Assembly: GCA_040905145.1 (NCBI GenBank)
Contig: JBBDSC010000044.1
Span: 1-10,497 of the forward strand
Length of the DNA: 10,497 nt
From: DATGMS01 sp040905145
Lineage (GTDB): Bacteria > Bacteroidota > Bacteroidia > Cytophagales > Cyclobacteriaceae
Direction of reading: 5' to 3'
Position 1 is the stretch's first letter. Each line of letters starts with the position of its first letter. A program made the translations under genes and the position numbers. The notes below the pieces were generated by a model. It ran no database searches, had not been told where the DNA came from, and saw only the letters and a list, made by a program, of their open reading frames with translations. Shown here in pieces: positions 6,946 through 10,497 of the stretch.

Positions 6946-7030
6946 ATTCTTATGATTGGCAATAATTAAACATGCTGAAAAAAAAATTAAAATTTTTGCT
7001 TAAAAGGCTTACCATAAACCAAGAACCCAC

Positions 7031-10000
7031 CTAGTTGAAATTGATGGTAGCACCTATTGTAAACTGTCGGGGTCTGGGATATCCCCCTTCATCAAACCCC
7101 TTATATACCTCAGGGTTAAGGCCTTTATAAGCAGTGATATAACCCAGGTTATATACTCCTGCATTTAAAGCAACTCTGTTCAGATTTAATTTTTGGGTCA
7201 GATTTACAGGCAAGTCATAAGAAAAAGAAAGTTCACGTAAGGCGACCCAATCTCCTTTAGAATAGTAGATCGAATTATCAACCCCATAAGAATCCCCAAT
7301 TCCCACATCTGTATACCCGGCAATGGCATGAATAAAACGCAGATGGTTTCTTTGTCCAATGTCATAATCTCCAAAGCTGAACCGTGGATATTTCATGCCA
7401 GTATCCCCCTGGTTTTGCCATGTATCACTTCCAAGCGCCTCTCTAGGTGCTCCTTCATTAAAACTACGGCCTTGGCCTATGGCACGGGCAAGAGCTCCAT
7501 TATTGATAACATGTCCCATGGCATAATCAAGAGTGAAGCGCATGGTTAATCCCTTAAACCTAAAGGTATTCTGTAAACCTCCAATTTTATCCGGAACCCG
7601 GTAACCCATGAAAACCAAATCTTTGCCATCAATTAAACCGTCCCCATTCAGATCCGCCCAATTGACATCTCCTCCATTTTTTGGAGTCCCCAAAACTGCG
7701 GCTGGTCTACCCATATCTACTGGAACACCTGATTCACGTGCTTCTTCATCAGTTGCAAAAATACCATTGGATTTCCATGCCCATAGGCCACCGGGCCGTT
7801 CTCCTTCCGCATATCCCCCAACTTCAATCTCCTGTCCTGAAACAGGATCATAAACAACCCCGCCGTTAATTCTATTTTTATCTCTATTATTTTGCGGCAG
7901 TTCAACAATTACCATTCGGTTGAATGCAAATGAAAAATTAGTATTCCATGTAAAATTGTCCAGATTGATAATATTTGCGTTCAATTCCACTTCAAAGCCA
8001 CTGTTTCTCAATGAGCCTACGTTGTACCGGATGCTGCCAAAGCCTGTTTCTCCGGCAAGTGGCAAACTGGCCAATCTGTCTCTAGTAAGTTTGTTATAAT
8101 AATCGAAAACAATATTCAAGCGACTATTAAAGAGACTGATGTCAGTCCCTATATCAAATGATTCTGTTGTTTCCCATAATAATCGGGGATTAGGAAGGTT
8201 ATTTCTTACAACACCAGATTCTGTTGCATATAAGCTTGCTCCAAATATCCCATAAGTATCACCTATGGAAAGATTTGATAATCCAGTCATTCCCCAACTA
8301 CTTCGAAGCTTTAGGTGATTAATAAAATTAATATTCCAAAAATCCTCATTACTCATATTCCATCCAGCAGAAAGCGAAGGAAAAGTGGCGAACCTGTTTT
8401 CAGGTGCAAAATTTGAGAAACCATCATATCTAATAGAGGCCGCAAACAAATATTTGTTGTCAAAATCATAATTTGCCTGACCAAAAAAACTGGCACTTTT
8501 GCTTTCTTCCCATAAGGAATTCGCACTTAAATTGGCATTCACATTTCCACCGATAATGGAGGTTTGAGGGTCACCGGTGATGGTGGAGATATAATCGGTG
8601 GCAGAACGTTGTGATGTTCCGATTAATCTAAACATGGTATTGCGGGTATAGTTAAAACCGCCCAATACCATAATATTATGATCCGAACCTATCGTATGGT
8701 CCAATTGTAATATATGGTCAGTCATAATCTGACGTGCATCATCCTGTCGCTGATATTTATCCCGTGGTCTTGGTTGCTCAGGATAATATTTTTCAAAATT
8801 CATTTGAATAAAATTATTCGTGTTTAGCGAAATAGAGGGACGGTAATGAAGATTGGGAATAATTTCATAATCAGCAGCCAATCTTACAATGAACTGATTG
8901 GTATTGGCATTGAAATCCTGATAATACAATTGATGAGGTCTATTACGGGGATTGTTTCCTTCCCCTATATGAGGTCTTCCATCATCGTGATACAAACGGT
9001 TAAGTGGTGGAACACGCACTCCTCTGGTAAAATCCCTCACCGTGTTGTCACTGTACTTGTCATCATTCCACAAGTAGGAAAGGTTTAAAGTGAGGTTGAG
9101 TTTTTCATTAACCTTATAGCCGGAATTTGCCAAGGCACTCAGCCGTTGATAACCCGTTCCAATAAAGGTACCCCCCTGTTCGATGTATCCGAAGGAAAGA
9201 TTGTAATGTGCGGCTTCCGAACTTCCATCCACTCTGAAATTATAATTACTTGTATTGGCGGTTTGCCATACCACATCCTGATATTTGCTGTCTTTAAAAA
9301 TAATAATGTTTCCAGGGTTTACAGGATCATCCATGGTTTCCCATCCTTGTTGAAGCAGATTATCAACATAGGATTGTCCTTCAACAGCAACAAGGTTATC
9401 CATGTAGGCTGGGGTGAATTTAAAATCACCATACTCGCCTGGTTCGGTATAAGTTGGAACAGTTGCTGAATTACCAGTAATATATAAAAAACGATCGACA
9501 TCAGGTATATCAACTCCGCGTGCCATTGTTTTGCGGGCCAGGTCAAGGTATTCCCTACCATTAAGGTCATCATATTGCCGAGATTGCGTTTCAACACCAT
9601 GTTGATAGCGGAAGGTAAAATTGGATTTACCAACACCCCTACCTGTTTTTGTCCTGACCACAATTACTCCATTAGCACCACGTGCACCATAAATGGCTGT
9701 TGATGCAGCATCCTTCATGACTTGAATGGAGGCAATGTCATCCGGGTTAATGTCATTAAAATCTCGAAACACCCCGTCAACTACTACTAATGGATCACTT
9801 GAATCCCGTCTTCCCACATCTCTTCCACCAGCGCCTTCGCCATAGGGGCGTAATGATGTACCTCCCCTGATAACAATGTTGGCGGCACCTCCGGGCTGTC
9901 CAGAAAGCACAGGAATAGAAACACCGGCCAGCTTTCCCTGCAATGCCTGAACAGGACTAACTGATGGGATATTTCTTAATTCTTCATCATCCAATAAGGA

Positions 10001-10384
10001 AACCGCGGAGGTAACCTTCATTCTTGACTGTTCGGTATATCCCACCACCACCACTTCTTCTAGAGACTTCATATCGGGCAAAAGCTGGATATCTATAGTA
10101 CTTTGATTTCCTACAACCACTTCCTGCGAAACATAGCCGATCGAACTGAAAACTAAAATAGATTGAGAGGAAGGAACATTAATGCTGTACCTGCCTTCAA
10201 TATCCGTGACAGCTCCTGTGGTAGTCCCTTTAATCAGAACATTTGTGCCAGGAAGGCCCATTGGCTCATCTTCCGAAGTAACCTGGCCGGTAATTTTTAA
10301 TTCAGTGTCCTGACCCAATGTATCAGAGATAAACGCTGAGAAAAATATAAAATTCAAAAACAAGAACTTGTAAATTATTTTCAT
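7031..10384 (-). CDS. SusC/RagA-family TonB-dependent outer-membrane transporter
   Basis: The 1117-residue protein starts at ATG 10384 and ends at TAG 7031-7033. It should form the TonB-driven outer-membrane channel that imports oligosaccharides together with the SusD partner. Seen in order: a signal peptide (residues 1-24, ending TLG before Gln25); a carboxypeptidase-D regulatory-like domain of about residues 28-103 (ITGQV..., GTTTGAVTDIEGRYSI); a TonB-box-like LEEVVVVGY at 108-116; a plug domain of about 118-248 with ALQGKLAGVSI, PLVVVDG, IQVMKDAASTAIYGARGANGVI; then a long beta-barrel ending PRQFTIGATINFN with a terminal aromatic pattern. Length is normal for the family. It is the first gene behind the promoter, and 85 bp separate it from the SusD ATG. 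There is no N-terminal anti-sigma-interacting (STN) domain, so sigma/anti-sigma signalling through this protein is unlikely. Substrate specificity cannot be read from sequence; the neighbours point to a sialylated or ulosonic-acid glycan. Confidence 0.97.
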   Translation of the reverse strand: MKIIYKFLFLNFIFFSAFISDTLGQDTELKITGQVTSEDEPMGLPGTNVLIKGTTTGAVTDIEGRYSINVPSSQSILVFSSIGYVSQEVVVGNQSTIDIQLLPDMKSLEEVVVVGYTEQSRMKVTSAVSLLDDEELRNIPSVSPVQALQGKLAGVSIPVLSGQPGGAANIVIRGGTSLRPYGEGAGGRDVGRRDSSDPLVVVDGVFRDFNDINPDDIASIQVMKDAASTAIYGARGANGVIVVRTKTGRGVGKSNFTFRYQHGVETQSRQYDDLNGREYLDLARKTMARGVDIPDVDRFLYITGNSATVPTYTEPGEYGDFKFTPAYMDNLVAVEGQSYVDNLLQQGWETMDDPVNPGNIIIFKDSKYQDVVWQTANTSNYNFRVDGSSEAAHYNLSFGYIEQGGTFIGTGYQRLSALANSGYKVNEKLNLTLNLSYLWNDDKYSDNTVRDFTRGVRVPPLNRLYHDDGRPHIGEGNNPRNRPHQLYYQDFNANTNQFIVRLAADYEIIPNLHYRPSISLNTNNFIQMNFEKYYPEQPRPRDKYQRQDDARQIMTDHILQLDHTIGSDHNIMVLGGFNYTRNTMFRLIGTSQRSATDYISTITGDPQTSIIGGNVNANLSANSLWEESKSASFFGQANYDFDNKYLFAASIRYDGFSNFAPENRFATFPSLSAGWNMSNEDFWNINFINHLKLRSSWGMTGLSNLSIGDTYGIFGASLYATESGVVRNNLPNPRLLWETTESFDIGTDISLFNSRLNIVFDYYNKLTRDRLASLPLAGETGFGSIRYNVGSLRNSGFEVELNANIINLDNFTWNTNFSFAFNRMVIVELPQNNRDKNRINGGVVYDPVSGQEIEVGGYAEGERPGGLWAWKSNGIFATDEEARESGVPVDMGRPAAVLGTPKNGGDVNWADLNGDGLIDGKDLVFMGYRVPDKIGGLQNTFRFKGLTMRFTLDYAMGHVINNGALARAIGQGRSFNEGAPREALGSDTWQNQGDTGMKYPRFSFGDYDIGQRNHLRFIHAIAGYTDVGIGDSYGVDNSIYYSKGDWVALRELSFSYDLPVNLTQKLNLNRVALNAGVYNLGYITAYKGLNPEVYKGFDEGGYPRPRQFTIGATINFN

Positions 10385-10422
10385 AATTTCTGACTGTTTT
10401 GGGTTTATTGAGTATTTTTAAT

Positions 10423-10451
10423 TTTATATGACATTATGTAGTACATGTCAA
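10423..10451 (-). promoter_or_regulatory. Probable promoter of the susC-led operon
   Basis: Read on the minus strand, TTGACA (10451-10446) and TATAAA (10428-10423) are separated by exactly 17 bp, a near-consensus sigma70-type arrangement. The -35 element also contains the TTTG of the Bacteroidota -33 box (TTTGACA). The Bacteroidota -7 consensus TAnnTTTG is not matched well. Transcription would begin near 10416, leaving a leader of about 30 bases before the SusC ATG at 10384. The surrounding 113 bp are very A+T rich, which raises the chance of a random match, but position and spacing favour a real promoter. Confidence 0.55.
10429..10450. promoter_or_regulatory. Inverted repeat inside the promoter, possible operator
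   Basis: TGACAT (10429-10434) and ATGTCA (10445-10450) form a perfect 6-bp inverted repeat with a 10-bp spacer, so the two half-sites are centred 16 bp apart. It fills the space between the putative -35 and -10 elements. A dimeric repressor bound here would block RNA polymerase. No regulator gene is in the window, so the binding protein is unknown; a GntR-, LacI- or similar-type dimer is only a guess. Confidence 0.35.
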
Positions 10452-10497
10452 ATATTGAATTTATTATTTAATATTGCAAATGATTTAAAAAATTTTA

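Noticed and set aside
6970..7005. AT-only hairpin (AAAAATT...AATTTTT) followed by Ts between the SusC and SusD genes, as a terminator
   Set aside because: The stem has no G-C pairs of use and the stretch is simply A+T rich; SusD is expected to be cotranscribed with SusC.
7328..9469. Several plus-strand and minus-strand open frames inside the SusC gene
   Set aside because: All lie within an intact 1117-codon gene with family motifs throughout; none shows a domain of its own.

Overview
The window looks like part of a polysaccharide/glycan utilization locus (PUL) of a member of the Bacteroidota, most likely a marine or environmental Cytophagales-type bacterium. This rests on the SusC/SusD pair, several secreted lipoproteins with SC lipoboxes, A+T-rich spacers without clear Shine-Dalgarno sequences, and a moderate G+C content. 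Every gene I can support is on the minus strand, so the locus reads from right to left, probably as one transcript. I see no RNA genes, CRISPR arrays, insertion sequences or integrases.

Layout in transcription order: a promoter with an embedded inverted repeat (about 10423-10451); a SusC-type TonB-dependent transporter (10384-7031); a SusD-type glycan-binding lipoprotein (stop at 5520) whose natural ATG at 6945 is one base out of frame; two tandem paralogous lipoproteins with sialidase-like Asp-box (BNR) propellers (5446-4331 and 4260-3127); a 109-residue C-terminal piece of a GH33 sialidase (3027-2698); an N-acetylneuraminate lyase / dihydrodipicolinate synthase family aldolase (2695-1763); a phytanoyl-CoA dioxygenase (PhyH) family Fe(II)/2-oxoglutarate oxygenase (1714-971); a 44-codon piece resembling the N-terminus of a second PhyH protein (930-796); and a canonical GH33 sialidase lipoprotein (start 769) that runs off the left edge.

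Taken together, the locus suggests capture and breakdown of a sialic acid or related nonulosonic/ulosonic-acid glycan. SusC/SusD would bind and import, the surface or periplasmic sialidase-like lipoproteins would release the terminal acid, and the aldolase would cleave the 2-keto-3-deoxy acid in the cytoplasm. The dioxygenase is the unexpected partner and may act on a modified acid. The two tandem propellers keep the sialidase arginine triad and the Tyr/Glu pair but lack the loop that carries the usual acid/base aspartate, so they may represent an unusual activity or a binding role. Two gene remnants, one TTG start and one out-of-frame start show that the locus has been rearranged and may be partly eroding.

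No stretch longer than 300 bases lacks a gene. The intergenic gaps are 2-99 bp, plus the 113-bp promoter region at the right edge.
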